A stretch of 64,000 nucleotides of DNA from Microbacterium terregens (lineage in GTDB: Bacteria > Pseudomonadota > Alphaproteobacteria > Sphingomonadales > Sphingomonadaceae), in the NCBI RefSeq assembly GCF_027922045.1, contig NZ_BSEX01000018.1:62001-126000 (forward strand). The letters are read 5' to 3'. Position 1 is the first letter of the stretch, and each line of letters starts with the position of its first letter. The position numbers and the translations under genes are program-made. Of the stretch, positions 51,176-61,260 are shown one piece after another. The notes beneath the pieces are model-generated. The model worked only from the letters and a program-made list of their open reading frames with translations, was not told where the DNA came from and did no database searches.

Positions 51176-53941
51176 TCAGAACTGCGCGCGCACGCCCAGG
51201 CTGATGCGGCTTCCCGAGAACTCGTAGGTGGTCGGGAAGGAGGGATCCATGGTGTAGCCGGTGGTCTTGGCGTTGCCGATGTTGATGCCCTGCAACTCCA
51301 GGCGGAAGTTCGGGGTCAGCTGGTAGCTGGCCGACGCATCGAACTGGCCGTAGGCGTCGCGGTACACCGGATACATGTTGCGCTCGATGCGCTCCACATA
51401 GGCGCCCTTGTGATTGTACGAGACGCGCAGCGACACCGGTCCGCGCTCGTAGAACACGGTGGCATTGTACGTGTTGTCGGCAAGACCGATTGGCGAGGTC
51501 GCGATGTCGAGATCCGATTGGCCGGTCAGCGAGCTGTCCAGGAAGGTGACATTGGCGTTGACGCCGAACCCCTCTGCCCAGTCGACGAACATGCCGAACG
51601 GAATCACCGCGTTCAGCTCGACGCCGCTCACCTTGTACGAACCCTCGGCGTTGACCGGCTGATAGACGTCGAAGTCGTACACGCCGTCGATCGTGCCGTT
51701 GGCGTTGTACTTGGTGACGCCCTCGACCACGCCGGTCAGCTCGCTCTGGACGACGCCCTTGATCTTCTTCCAGAAATAGGACGCCGCCAGGATGCCCCCG
51801 CTCCCGAGATACTTCTCGATGCCGACTTCCCACTGGTCGGCATAGGTCGGCTGCAGATCCGGGTTGCCGTCGGTGAAGCGGAAGCTGTTCCAGCTTGCGG
51901 TCCGCTTGTACGCGAGATCGGTCAGCGCCGGGCGGATCAGCGTCTGCGACGCGGCCGCGCGCAGGATCAGGCTGTCGGTCAGCTCGGCATGCGCGTTGAT
52001 CGCGGGCAGGAATTTTCCATAGCTGCCCTCGCTCGACACGGGCGCGTCGGTGTAGCCGGTCGAACCGTCCGCGTTCTGCACCTGGTGGAAGCCTTCCGAC
52101 TTCACCGTGGTCTTCAGGTAGCGGCCGCCCAGGTTGACGAACACCGGCACCGCCAGCTCGAACTCGAAATCGGCCATCGCATAGCCGGCGATCGTCTCTT
52201 CGCGGACCTTGTAATACTGGCCGTCGTCGAACGGCGTGACGAAGCCGTCCGGCCGGAAGAACGCGCGGGCATATTCGTTGGAGACCTGGGCCCAGTCCAG
52301 GTCGCGCGCCTGATATCCCTTGCCCCCGACGATCTCCGTCACCGATTCCAGCGGGCTGTCGGCCAGCGTGCGCTTGTTCACATAGGCCGTGCTGCCGCGC
52401 GTCGGCCCCTGGATCTTCTCCTCGCCATAGTCGCGCTCGTTCGTCTTGTTGGTGTAGCGGGCACCGACGTTGAAGCGCTTCAGGAACGGGGTCTGGAACT
52501 CGCGGCTGATGTCGAGCTGGGCCGCATATTTGTCGTCCTTGATCCGCTCGCGCGTCGTCTCATACGCCTCGAACAGATAGCTCTCCGGCGCGTTGTACAT
52601 GTCGATTGTGTCGGGATCGGCGCTCGGGATCGTCTCGCCGCCGGTCTCGGTATAGCGGGTGCGCGACGGCGCATAGGCGACATGCTTGAGGTTGGCGTAG
52701 TCGAGGACCTTCTTGGCGCCCGAGTAGCCGCCCAGCGCATTGATTTTCCAGTCGCCGGTCTGCCAGTTCATCTCGCCGCCGAACTGGCGATAGTCGGTGC
52801 TGTTTCGGTATTCCTTGCTCAGGAACTCATGCTGGGTGTTGGTGTAGGACACGTCGCGCAGCACGATGATGCCATCGTCGGCCAGCGTGGTCGCGTCGAA
52901 CTCGTGGATCGTGTCCAGCGTCGAGTTGCTGGATGCCGAATAGCCGGCAGCGTCATATTCGTCTTCGACGGTGTCGTACGAGCCCGCAAAGGCGTCGAAG
53001 ACGAGGTTGAACTGGTCGCTGGGCTGATACTGGATCGAACCCGATAGCCCCAGCCGGTCCTGATCGTTCTGATAGACGCGGTCCCCGACCTTATCGAGGA
53101 ACACGATCCGGTTCTTCATGTCGTCGGTGAAGGTCACGCCGGCGTCGCGCGCGAGCACGGCGATCGCCTGATCGCGATTGGCGCCGGCCTTGTCGGTCCA
53201 GCGCGAGATCGGGCGGAAGTTGATGCCCGAGTTCGAGTCGGTGCGGTTGCTGCGCTGCTGCTTGGCGACCGACACCAGCACGCCGAAGTCGCCAAAGGTG
53301 TTGCTCGCCAGGAACGAGAAGTTCGGATCGATCTTCTCGGAGATCGAGTTGTACGCGCCCTCGGCGCTGCCGACGAGGCGAAGGCCGGGATTGTCGAACG
53401 GCCGCGCGGTGCGGATGTAGACGGATCCGGCGATGCCGCCTTCCTCATCGGCTGCGGTCGGCGACTTCTGCACCGTCACCGACTGAATCAGTTCGGAGGC
53501 GAAAATGTCGAACTCGACGTCGCGCCCGCCGGAGCCCGATGCGGTCGCCAGCTTGTTGATCGACACGAAGGTGAACTCGGTCGGCAGGCCGCGGACGTTC
53601 ACGCGAGTGCCGAGGCCCCGTTCGCGTTCAATCGTGACACCAGGAACGCGCTGCAGCGCTTCGGACAGGTTCTGCTCCGGGAAATCGGCGATGTCGGTCG
53701 CGACGATCGAATCCGAAAAGCCGATCGTGTTGCGCTTGATGTCGATCGCTTCCTCAAGGCTGCGGCTGTAGCCGGTGACGGTGATTTCCTGACCAGCTTC
53801 CTCGTCGCCTGCATCCGCACCCGGAGCCGTCTGGGCAGAAGCTGGGACGGACAACAAGGCAGCGGCCGCTGACCCGACCAGAAGACGTGCAGTCCTTTCA
53901 AAGCGAACGTATTTCTGAAGCACCTTGCCCCCCTTTTTCAT
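51176..53941 (-). CDS. TonB-dependent outer-membrane receptor
   Basis: A 921-residue receptor (from the ATG at 53941). An internal GTG at 53923 has a better ribosome site, AAGGGGGG about 4 bases upstream, and may be the true start, giving 915 residues. The signal ends near ASAQ. A TonB-box-like [14 protein letters not shown] near residue 50 precedes the plug ([29 protein letters not shown]); the barrel ends GVRAQF. It is followed by phoA, which suggests a phosphate-containing substrate is captured and dephosphorylated. Confidence 0.92.
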   Translation of the reverse strand: MKKGGKVLQKYVRFERTARLLVGSAAAALLSVPASAQTAPGADAGDEEAGQEITVTGYSRSLEEAIDIKRNTIGFSDSIVATDIADFPEQNLSEALQRVPGVTIERERGLGTRVNVRGLPTEFTFVSINKLATASGSGGRDVEFDIFASELIQSVTVQKSPTAADEEGGIAGSVYIRTARPFDNPGLRLVGSAEGAYNSISEKIDPNFSFLASNTFGDFGVLVSVAKQQRSNRTDSNSGINFRPISRWTDKAGANRDQAIAVLARDAGVTFTDDMKNRIVFLDKVGDRVYQNDQDRLGLSGSIQYQPSDQFNLVFDAFAGSYDTVEDEYDAAGYSASSNSTLDTIHEFDATTLADDGIIVLRDVSYTNTQHEFLSKEYRNSTDYRQFGGEMNWQTGDWKINALGGYSGAKKVLDYANLKHVAYAPSRTRYTETGGETIPSADPDTIDMYNAPESYLFEAYETTRERIKDDKYAAQLDISREFQTPFLKRFNVGARYTNKTNERDYGEEKIQGPTRGSTAYVNKRTLADSPLESVTEIVGGKGYQARDLDWAQVSNEYARAFFRPDGFVTPFDDGQYYKVREETIAGYAMADFEFELAVPVFVNLGGRYLKTTVKSEGFHQVQNADGSTGYTDAPVSSEGSYGKFLPAINAHAELTDSLILRAAASQTLIRPALTDLAYKRTASWNSFRFTDGNPDLQPTYADQWEVGIEKYLGSGGILAASYFWKKIKGVVQSELTGVVEGVTKYNANGTIDGVYDFDVYQPVNAEGSYKVSGVELNAVIPFGMFVDWAEGFGVNANVTFLDSSLTGQSDLDIATSPIGLADNTYNATVFYERGPVSLRVSYNHKGAYVERIERNMYPVYRDAYGQFDASASYQLTPNFRLELQGINIGNAKTTGYTMDPSFPTTYEFSGSRISLGVRAQF

Positions 53942-54257
53942 AGTTGTCCGGGTGGAGGGCTGCCGCTGGTCCGCAGCAAACGCCTGCGTTCCCCGACGTC
54001 CGGAGAAATCGCAGGCAATTCATGTCGATCGTCATGGTGCTCGGCGATGTTTCACCTGCCGATGCGCCGCCTCTCCCAAAATGCGGCACCAATTTCTTTC
54101 TGCTTCGTACCCGTGCGTCGGCAGCGATCGATGAACCACCGCTGCCGGCCGCAAAGCTTTCTCCACCCGTCTCGGGAGCCCCGTTGGAGAGAAGTTGTTA
54201 CGGTGCCATGACGCACGTGCTTGACGGCCGATCAGGGGGCAGATCGGTGGCTCCGGG
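53942..54257. other. Intergenic region upstream of the TonB receptor
   Basis: This 316-bp gap separates two minus-strand genes, an MFS carrier and the TonB receptor. It should hold the receptor promoter. I see no convincing PHO box, operator or small gene, only a weak CCGATC/GATCGG hairpin at 54229-54248 just after the MFS stop. Confidence 0.5.
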
Positions 54258-55436
54258 CTACGCCGTCCTTTCCTGCGGCAGTTTGCGTGCGCTTCCGTGG
54301 CTGCGGCCGTTGATCAGCAGCGCGATCAGCCCGATTGCGGAGGTTGCCGCTCCTGCGAGCGACACCAGCGGGTAGCCCAGCCCGGCCGCGATGACGCCGC
54401 CACCCAGCGCCGCCCCGAATGCGTTGCCGAGGTTGAACGCGCCAATGTTGACCGCGGAGGCAAGGTTCGGCGCGTCGGCAGCGGCGCGCATCACCCGCAC
54501 CTGTAGCGGCGGCACCAGCGCGAAGCTCGCCAAGCCCCAAAGGAAGATGAGCACCGCGGTCGGACCGGCATGGGACATCAAGGCGGCGAAGGCGACGAGT
54601 ATCGCCGACAGCGCGGCGAGGGTGATGACCAGCGTCCGATCGACCGACCGGTCCGCAAAGCGGCCGCCGAGCCAGTTCCCAACCGTCAGGCCCAAGCCAT
54701 AGGTCACCAGCATCGCAGTGACGAAACCGACCGACACCTGCGTCGCCTCGCGCAGGATCGGCGCGATATAGGTGAAGACGGTGAACATCGCGCTCGATCC
54801 GATCACCGTCAGCGCGAGCGCGCCCAGCACCGGCCCTCGCGTCAGCACGCGCAGTTCGGCCATCGCGCTGCCGGAATGCGGGGCGGGGAGGGGCGGCAGG
54901 GTCAGCCGCAGCGCCACCATGGTCGCAACGCCCAGCGCGGCGATGCCCCAGAAGGAGGTGCGCCAGCCCAGGTGCTCGCCCGCCCAGGTCGCAAGCGGTA
55001 CGCCCACGACGTTCGCGATGGTCAATCCCATGAACATTTCCGCCACCGCACTTGCGCGGCGCTCGGGTGCCACAAGGCTTGCTGCCACGACCGACCCGAC
55101 ACCAAAGAACGCGCCGTGATTGAACGAGGTGAGCACGCGGGCCGCCAGCAGCATCCAATAGGTGTCGGATATCGCGGCCAGCAGATTGCCGACCGTGAAG
55201 ATGCCGGCCAGCCCGATCAGCAGCGCGCGTCGGGGAACACGCCCTGTGGTCAGTGTCATCAGCGGGGCGCCGAGCACCACGCCCAGCGCATAGGCGCTGA
55301 TGAGCAGCCCGGCGGCCGGAATGGAGGCGTTGAGGTCTTCGGCGATGACCGGGAGTAGCCCCATGGGTGCGAACTCGGTCACGCCGATGCCGAACGCACC
55401 GATCGCCAACGAGAGGAGGCCAAGGTTGAGCTTCAT
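54258..55436 (-). CDS. MFS transporter, DHA1 efflux type
   Basis: A 392-residue drug/sugar efflux carrier with 12 predicted segments. The N-terminus LSLAIGAFGIGVTEFAPMGLL and the GAPLMTLTTGRVPRRALL loop are typical of AraJ/YdhP-type DHA1 exporters. It lies 11 bp after the aldo/keto reductase gene on the same strand, so the two form an operon divergent from a LysR regulator. Substrate unknown. Confidence 0.9.
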   Translation of the reverse strand: MKLNLGLLSLAIGAFGIGVTEFAPMGLLPVIAEDLNASIPAAGLLISAYALGVVLGAPLMTLTTGRVPRRALLIGLAGIFTVGNLLAAISDTYWMLLAARVLTSFNHGAFFGVGSVVAASLVAPERRASAVAEMFMGLTIANVVGVPLATWAGEHLGWRTSFWGIAALGVATMVALRLTLPPLPAPHSGSAMAELRVLTRGPVLGALALTVIGSSAMFTVFTYIAPILREATQVSVGFVTAMLVTYGLGLTVGNWLGGRFADRSVDRTLVITLAALSAILVAFAALMSHAGPTAVLIFLWGLASFALVPPLQVRVMRAAADAPNLASAVNIGAFNLGNAFGAALGGGVIAAGLGYPLVSLAGAATSAIGLIALLINGRSHGSARKLPQERTA

Positions 55437-55447
55437 GGTCGTCCCCC

Positions 55448-56485
55448 TCAGACCAGTGCCGGGGCAAGGCGGGCAAAACCCTCCTGCTGACGATAGGGGG
55501 CATGGGGATAGGGCGGCAGTAGGTCGCTTGCGGCGTCGAGGGCGGCGACCTGCTCGGGCGTCAACGTCCAGCCGACCGCGCCGAGATTCTGACGCAGTTG
55601 CTCCTCGTTACGCGCGCCGATGATGACGGAGGAGACGGTGGGACGTCGCAGCAGCCAGTTGATCGCGATCTGCGGCACGGTCTTACCGGTTTCGGCAGCT
55701 ATTGCCTCGAGGGCATCGATGACCCGGTACAGATGCTCGGTCTCGACCGGCGGCGCGAACTGCTCGGTTTCATGGAGGCGGCTGCTCGCCGGTGCCGGGC
55801 GGTTGCGGCCGATTTTTCCGGTCAGCCGCCCCCAGCCTAGCGGACTCCACACCAGTGCGCCCACACCTTGATCCGCCGCAAGCGGCATCAGGTCCGCCTC
55901 ATAGGCGCGGCCGATGAGCGAGTAATAGACCTGATGGGCAACAAGGCGTGGCCAGCCGTGGCGATCGGCCAGCCCCTGCGCCTTCATCAGCTGCCAACCC
56001 GGATAGTTGGAGACGCCCGCATAGCGTACCTTGCCCGCAGCGATCAGCGTCGCAAGGGTGCCCATGACTTCTTCGGTGGGGGTCGATGCGTCGAAGGCGT
56101 GAAGTTGCAGGAGGTCGATGTGGTCGGTGCCGAGGCGGCGCAGCGACTCCTCGACCGCCCGGACCAGCCGGGTCCGCGATGCGCCCCAGTCCTGCGGTCC
56201 GTCGCCCATCGGCAGGCCGGTCTTGGTAGAGATCAGCACCGCATCGCGTTTTCCCTGGATCGCCTGCCCCAATATCTCCTCGGACGCGCCGCTCGAATAC
56301 ACGTCGGCGGTGTCGAACAGCGTCACACCGGCCTCCAGGCACAGGTCGATCAGCCGGCGCGCTTCAGCGGCGTCGCTTTGTCCCCAGGCGCTGAAGAGCG
56401 GGCCCTTGCCGCCGAAGGTGCCGGTGCCGAAGCTGAGCGCAGGCACGCGAAGCCCGGAAGTGCCGAGTTGCCGATATTCCATCAT
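55448..56485 (-). CDS. Aldo/keto reductase
   Basis: A 345-residue NADPH-dependent oxidoreductase. Two consecutive ATG codons open the gene; AAGGA is 3 bases before the first and 6 before the second (56482), so the second is at least as likely. The catalytic tetrad is visible: Asp and Tyr in LFDTADVYSSG, Lys in LISTKTGL and His in LLQLHAFD. SVIIGARNEEQLRQNL is the NADPH-binding C-terminal block. It is divergent from the LysR gene by 84 bp, which suggests LysR-controlled expression with the efflux carrier. Confidence 0.93.
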   Translation of the reverse strand: MMEYRQLGTSGLRVPALSFGTGTFGGKGPLFSAWGQSDAAEARRLIDLCLEAGVTLFDTADVYSSGASEEILGQAIQGKRDAVLISTKTGLPMGDGPQDWGASRTRLVRAVEESLRRLGTDHIDLLQLHAFDASTPTEEVMGTLATLIAAGKVRYAGVSNYPGWQLMKAQGLADRHGWPRLVAHQVYYSLIGRAYEADLMPLAADQGVGALVWSPLGWGRLTGKIGRNRPAPASSRLHETEQFAPPVETEHLYRVIDALEAIAAETGKTVPQIAINWLLRRPTVSSVIIGARNEEQLRQNLGAVGWTLTPEQVAALDAASDLLPPYPHAPYRQQEGFARLAPALV

Positions 56486-56569
56486 CGATCCTTGTGTTGC
56501 TAGTTGAACGCATAGATGGACGGGGCTGGGGTGCTGGAGTAGCGCCTCCCGACGCGGAGGATCTTTGCA

Positions 56570-57481
56570 TTGGACGCAAAGCTGGCGGGGACGGACAGGG
56601 CACGCGCGCTGGCGCTGTTCGCGACGGTGGTAGAGGCAGGAAGCTTCTCGTCTGCCGCGCGGACGCTGGACATGAGCCCGTCCGCCGTGGCGCGTGCCGT
56701 CGACCGGATCGAGCAGCGGCTAGGCGTGCGACTGCTGCTACGGTCGACCCGCGCCTTGTCGCTGACGGCAGAGGGGCAGGCCTATCTGCTGGCGGCCCGC
56801 CGCATCCTCGCCGACCTCGACGATGCCGAGCAGCAGATCGCCGACCAGGGGAGTCCGCGTGGGCGTCTGCGGGTCAGCGCCGCGCTCTCGCACGGGCGGC
56901 TCTGCGTGGTGCCGCTGCTCGGGAGGTTCAGCGCCCGGTATCCCGACATCCTCGTCGACATCGCGCTGACGGACACGCTGGTCGACATCGCCGGCGGTCA
57001 AGCGGACGTGGCCGTCCGCTTCGGACCCCTGCCCGACAGCACGCTCACGGCTCGCAAGCTTGGCGAGACCCGGCGGGTGATCGTCGCATCGCCGGAGTAT
57101 CTGGAGAGGTGCGGCACACCTGAGGTGCCGGAGGATCTTCACCGGCACAACTGCCTCAACTTCAACTTCCGGCGTGCCGAGCCGGTTTGGCCGTTCCGTC
57201 GTGCCGGCCAGGATTTCACCCTCGCCGTGAAGGGAAGGATCGAAGCAAACAACGGCGAGACTCTGGGGCAATTGGCGGCGCTTGGCGTCGGCATTGCCCG
57301 TGTGGGATCGTTCAGCGTGACCGAGGAGATCGCGAGGGGCGAGCTCGTCCCGCTGCTGGAGGCGTTCAACCCTGGCGACGTCGAGCAGATCCACGCCGTC
57401 TTCGTCGGCGGCGCGAGCACGCCGGCGCGGGTTCGCGCGTTCGTCGAATTCCTCGCGCTCCACCTGCGCGGCGGGAGCTAG
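56570..57481 (+). CDS. LysR family transcriptional regulator
   Basis: A 303-residue LysR-type regulator with a TTG start supported by GCGGAGG 9 bases upstream. The winged helix (about 10-70) reads LALFATVVEAGSFSSAARTL then AVARAVDRIEQRLGVRLL. The effector domain covers 95-300. It is divergent from the aldo/keto reductase-MFS operon, the usual geometry for a LysR regulator and its target. It overlaps the cobA stop by 4 bp at its 3' end. Confidence 0.92.
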   Translation: MDAKLAGTDRARALALFATVVEAGSFSSAARTLDMSPSAVARAVDRIEQRLGVRLLLRSTRALSLTAEGQAYLLAARRILADLDDAEQQIADQGSPRGRLRVSAALSHGRLCVVPLLGRFSARYPDILVDIALTDTLVDIAGGQADVAVRFGPLPDSTLTARKLGETRRVIVASPEYLERCGTPEVPEDLHRHNCLNFNFRRAEPVWPFRRAGQDFTLAVKGRIEANNGETLGQLAALGVGIARVGSFSVTEEIARGELVPLLEAFNPGDVEQIHAVFVGGASTPARVRAFVEFLALHLRGGS

Positions 57482-58335
57482 GTGGCCGCCTTGACCGAAC
57501 TGGTCGCGGGGAACTGGACGTCCTGGTCAGCGCCAGCGCCGGCAGGGTTCTGCGAACAACTCGCACTGTCCCGGACTGAAGCCGGTATCGCGGCTGCGGC
57601 GTTCCCGGCCGAAACTGCTTCCCCGACCAGGATGAGCGTGGGCTTCTCGTCCGTGATGGCACCCGCCGCGATGGGCAGCAGATCGAGGCGCGTGTGGAGC
57701 AGGCGCTCACTCGCGAGGCTGATGTCGCACGCGATCAGCACCGGGGTCGCACCGGCAAGCCCCTCTGCGATCAGGCGCCGGCTGATCTCGCCGGCAGCGC
57801 CGCGCCCCATGTAGAAGGCGGTGGTGCTACCGGAATCGGCGAGCGTGGTCCAATCCAGGGCAAGCGGCTCGCCTGCCCGCACGTGCGCGGTCACGAACTG
57901 GACGCGACGTGCGACGCCGCGGACGGAGAGGGACACGCCGGCGGAAGCCGCGGCGGCGCTGGCGGCGGTGATGCCGGGACAGATGCGCGCGGGGACGCCG
58001 ACCGCTGCGAGGGCCGCGACTTCTTCGGTCGAACGGCCGAACATCGACGGGTCGCCGCCTTTCAGTCGCACGACCCGCTCGCCGGCGAGCGCGGCCTGGA
58101 CCAGCAGGGCGTTGATTGCACCTTGGTCCTTTGAATGGCGTCCGGACCGCTTACCGACGGGAACCTGCCGCACGCCTCCGGGGATCAGGTCCCGTATGCC
58201 GGGCCCCACGAGGGCATCGTAGTAGACGACGCTGGCCGAGCGCAGCAGCCTTTCCGCCTTGCGCGTGAGCAATTCGGGGTCGCCCGGGCCTGCGCCTACC
58301 AGCCAGACCTCGCCGGGAAGGATCGTATCATCCAT
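57478..58335 (-). CDS. cobA: Uroporphyrinogen-III C-methyltransferase
   Basis: A 285-residue SAM-dependent methyltransferase making precorrin-2 for siroheme. The ATG at 58335 starts the family N-terminus (VWLVGAGPGDPELLTRKAERLL in two blocks), and VVRLKGGDPSMFGR and PGITAASAAAASAG are the other signatures. The last 45 residues are a low-complexity tail. It overlaps nasA by 8 bp and closes a nitrate-assimilation operon, where siroheme is the NirB cofactor. No CysG-type dehydrogenase/ferrochelatase domain is fused. Confidence 0.94.
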   Translation of the reverse strand: MDDTILPGEVWLVGAGPGDPELLTRKAERLLRSASVVYYDALVGPGIRDLIPGGVRQVPVGKRSGRHSKDQGAINALLVQAALAGERVVRLKGGDPSMFGRSTEEVAALAAVGVPARICPGITAASAAAASAGVSLSVRGVARRVQFVTAHVRAGEPLALDWTTLADSGSTTAFYMGRGAAGEISRRLIAEGLAGATPVLIACDISLASERLLHTRLDLLPIAAGAITDEKPTLILVGEAVSAGNAAAAIPASVRDSASCSQNPAGAGADQDVQFPATSSVKAAT

Positions 58336-60922
58336 TGGCGGCACTCTTGCTTTCCTCGACGATCCGGCAAATCGCCGGTCGGCACGATCCGCAATTGGTC
58401 CCGGCCGATAGCGCAGCGCCGACAGCCTCGACCGTGGTGAGGTTCTGGCTGGCGATCGCTGTGACGATGGTGTTGAGCGCGACATCGAAGCAGAGGCAGA
58501 CGATGGGTCCCCGATCCTCCTGCACACCCGGTGCGATGCCCGCCAGCAGCGATGGTCCGGCGGCGACGGCGCCCAGCTGCTGGATCAGCCAGTCGCGTCT
58601 GGGCAGTAGCCCTCGCTCCGTCAGAAACAGCGCGGCCACCAACCGTCCTTCCCGTAGTACTGCCACTCGCCGAGTGCCGCGTGCGCGATCTAGGCTCTCG
58701 ATCCGGTCGCCGCGGGGCAGCACGCGCTCGACGCCCTGTGCGTCCTCGCCGCCGGCCAGCTCGTACAACAATCCGCCGGGCACAGTGATGCGGGTAGCCC
58801 AGAGGCATTCGGGTGGGGCAACCGGCTCGGCAGCGATCAGGAAGCCGCGCCAGGCGGTGGGTACCGCCGCCACCACTGCGGGCGTCGACTTGAAGCCCGG
58901 CTGGCCCGAATGCGGATCGACCAGGGGGCGTGGCAATAGCCCGGTGCGGCCGCCTATGGAATTGCGGTCGGTCCAGTGAATCGGGGTGAAGATCTCGCCC
59001 CGACGTTGGCCCGTGGAAAGCACGACGCGGAACAGGCTTTCGCCCTGCGGCGTGGATACGCGTGCGAGGCCGCCATCGGCTAGCCCGTACGCATCGGCGT
59101 CCTCGGGGTGCACCTCGACCATCGGCTCCTCCCGATGCCGCGCCAGGCGCGGGCTGAGCCCGGTACGAGTCATCGTGTGCCACTGGTCGCGATAGCGCCC
59201 GGTGTTGAGGGTGAGCGGCCACCTCGCCAGCGGCTTCGGCAAGGACATCTGCTCGAGCGGGATCAGGCGCGCCCGCCCTTCCGGCGTGGGGAAGCGGCCG
59301 TTCGCGAAGGCCTCGCCGCCCCAGCGGAACGGCTCCATCGCGTCATAGTCGGCATTGCCGATGGCAACGTGTTCCCCCAGGTCGAACAGCCGAGTGCTCT
59401 GGTTCTGATAGGTCGAGAGCCGCGCATGCTCGCGGAAAATGTCGGCGGGGCGTGCATAGGCGAACTCGCTGGCCCAGCCCATGCGGCGGCCAACCTCCTT
59501 GACGATCCACCAATCCGGCCGCGCTTCGCCGGGAGCCTCGAAGATCGGGCGTTGGCGGCTGATGCGGCGTTCCGAATTGGTGACGGTGCCGTCCTTCTCG
59601 CCCCAGCCGGTGGCGGGCAGGCGGACATGGGCGAAGGCCGTGCTGTCCGTCTCGGCAATCACGTCGCTGATGACGACGAACGGGCATCGCGCCAGCGCCT
59701 CGCGCACCGTTGCGGCGTCGGGCATCGACACCGCCGGGTTCGTCGCCATGATCCACAATGCCTTGATACGTCCCTCGCCGACGGCGCGGAAAAGGTCGAC
59801 GGCCTTCAACCCCGGCTTGGCCGCAATGGTGGGTGCCCCCCAGAAGCGCTGGACGCGGGCGCGGTTCTCAGGCGCGAAATCCATGTGCGCGGCCAGCGTC
59901 GACGCCAGCCCGCCTACTTCGCGGCCGCCCATCGCGTTCGGCTGGCCGGTAATCGAGAAAGGCGCCGCGCCCGGCTTGCCGATGCGGCCGGTGGCGAGGT
60001 GGAGATTGAGGATCGCGTTGACCTGATCGGTTCCGCGCAGCGACTGATTGATCCCCTGGCTGAAGAGCGTGACGGTGCGCGGGTTGGCCGCGAACATCTC
60101 GTAGAAGCGCAGGAGGTCGGCGGCGGGCACGTCGCAGGTGCGGCCCACCGACCAGAGGTCGCTTCCCGCGCCGACCGTTTCCCAAAATCCTTCCGGCTCC
60201 GAGACGCTTCGCGCGAGATAGGCGCGGTCGATCAGCCCCGCTTCCCGGCAGTGCATCAGCAGGCCGTTCATCAGCGCGACGTCACTGCCGGGGCGGATGG
60301 CAAGATGCAGGTCGGCGCCTTCTGCCGTTTCGGTACGGCGGGGATCGATGACGACGAGCTTCGCACCCGCGTCCCAGCGCGCACGGATTCGTTGATAGAC
60401 GATTGGATGGCACCATGCGGTGTTGGAGCCGATCAGGACGATCAGGTCGGCGACATCGATGTCGTCGTAGCTGGCGGGCACCACGTCCTCGCCGAAGGCC
60501 CGGAGGTGCCCGGTGACCGCGCTCGACATGCAGAGTCGGGAGTTGGTGTCGATGTTCGCCGAACCGATGAAGCCCTTCATCAGCTTGTTGGCGACGTAAT
60601 AGTCCTCGGTCAGCAATTGTCCGGAGACGTAGAAGGCGACGCTGTCGGGCCCGTGCTCCGCGATCGTCTTGGCGAAGCGATGAGCCACCAGGTCCAGCGC
60701 CTTGTCCCAGCTGGCGCGGCCCCTGCCGATCATCGGGTGGAGAAGCCGGCCTTCGAGACCCACCGTCTCACCGAGATGGGTGCCCTTCGAACAGAGCTTG
60801 CCGCGGTTGGCCGGGTGGTCCGGGTCGCCTTGGATCGACACCGAGCGCTCGCCGGTGCGCGTCGCCACGATCCCGCAGCCGACCCCGCAATAGGCGCAGG
60901 TGGTACGGACCGGTTCCGGCAT
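58328..60922 (-). CDS. nasA: Assimilatory nitrate reductase catalytic subunit
   Basis: An 864-residue cytoplasmic molybdenum enzyme reducing nitrate to nitrite. The ATG at 60922 overlaps the nirD stop by 1 bp. The N-terminal 4Fe-4S site is CAYCGVGCGI with GKLCSKG. The bis-MGD domains follow (NIDTNSRLCMSSAVTGHLRA, LIVLIGSNTAWCHP, WIMATNPAVSMPD). A C-terminal BFD-like [2Fe-2S] domain adds CLCFDV and NCGSCRPAICRIV, a known arrangement in NAD(P)H-linked NasA. A longer open frame to 61306 is a shadow of nirD. Confidence 0.95.
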   Translation of the reverse strand: MPEPVRTTCAYCGVGCGIVATRTGERSVSIQGDPDHPANRGKLCSKGTHLGETVGLEGRLLHPMIGRGRASWDKALDLVAHRFAKTIAEHGPDSVAFYVSGQLLTEDYYVANKLMKGFIGSANIDTNSRLCMSSAVTGHLRAFGEDVVPASYDDIDVADLIVLIGSNTAWCHPIVYQRIRARWDAGAKLVVIDPRRTETAEGADLHLAIRPGSDVALMNGLLMHCREAGLIDRAYLARSVSEPEGFWETVGAGSDLWSVGRTCDVPAADLLRFYEMFAANPRTVTLFSQGINQSLRGTDQVNAILNLHLATGRIGKPGAAPFSITGQPNAMGGREVGGLASTLAAHMDFAPENRARVQRFWGAPTIAAKPGLKAVDLFRAVGEGRIKALWIMATNPAVSMPDAATVREALARCPFVVISDVIAETDSTAFAHVRLPATGWGEKDGTVTNSERRISRQRPIFEAPGEARPDWWIVKEVGRRMGWASEFAYARPADIFREHARLSTYQNQSTRLFDLGEHVAIGNADYDAMEPFRWGGEAFANGRFPTPEGRARLIPLEQMSLPKPLARWPLTLNTGRYRDQWHTMTRTGLSPRLARHREEPMVEVHPEDADAYGLADGGLARVSTPQGESLFRVVLSTGQRRGEIFTPIHWTDRNSIGGRTGLLPRPLVDPHSGQPGFKSTPAVVAAVPTAWRGFLIAAEPVAPPECLWATRITVPGGLLYELAGGEDAQGVERVLPRGDRIESLDRARGTRRVAVLREGRLVAALFLTERGLLPRRDWLIQQLGAVAAGPSLLAGIAPGVQEDRGPIVCLCFDVALNTIVTAIASQNLTTVEAVGAALSAGTNCGSCRPAICRIVEESKSAANG

Positions 60923-61260
60923 CAGGCGGCGGCCTGCATCACGCCGGCACGGCAGATCAGCACGCGTCCGGCATCCACCTTCACCGGGATCGTCGGCGTG
61001 CAGCCCTTGTCTGGTCCCTCGGCCTCGCCGCTTGCCAGCGCGATGTTCCAGTTGTGCAGTGGGCAGGCGACGCTGTGGCCGTGGACAATGCCCTGTGCGA
61101 GCGGTCCCCCCTTGTGCGGACAGCGATTGACCAGCGCGAACACGCGGTTGTCGCCGGTGCGGAACACGGCGATCTCCTCGCCGCCCTCCACCGGCACGGT
61201 GCGCGCGCCTCGCGGCGGGATCTCGTCGAGCCAGCCGATGTCGAGCCATTCGCCGATCAT
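60922..61260 (-). CDS. nirD: Nitrite reductase small subunit (Rieske)
   Basis: A 112-residue partner of NirB. The Rieske motifs are intact (NRCPHKGGPL and CPLHNW), so it should carry a [2Fe-2S] cluster, unlike some NirD proteins that have lost the ligands. It overlaps nirB by 4 bp (ATGA) and nasA by 1 bp. Confidence 0.94.
   Translation of the reverse strand: MIGEWLDIGWLDEIPPRGARTVPVEGGEEIAVFRTGDNRVFALVNRCPHKGGPLAQGIVHGHSVACPLHNWNIALASGEAEGPDKGCTPTIPVKVDAGRVLICRAGVMQAAA

Noticed and set aside
54229..54248. Terminator after the MFS gene
   Set aside because: The 6-bp stem is too short, has an 8-base loop and no T-tract.
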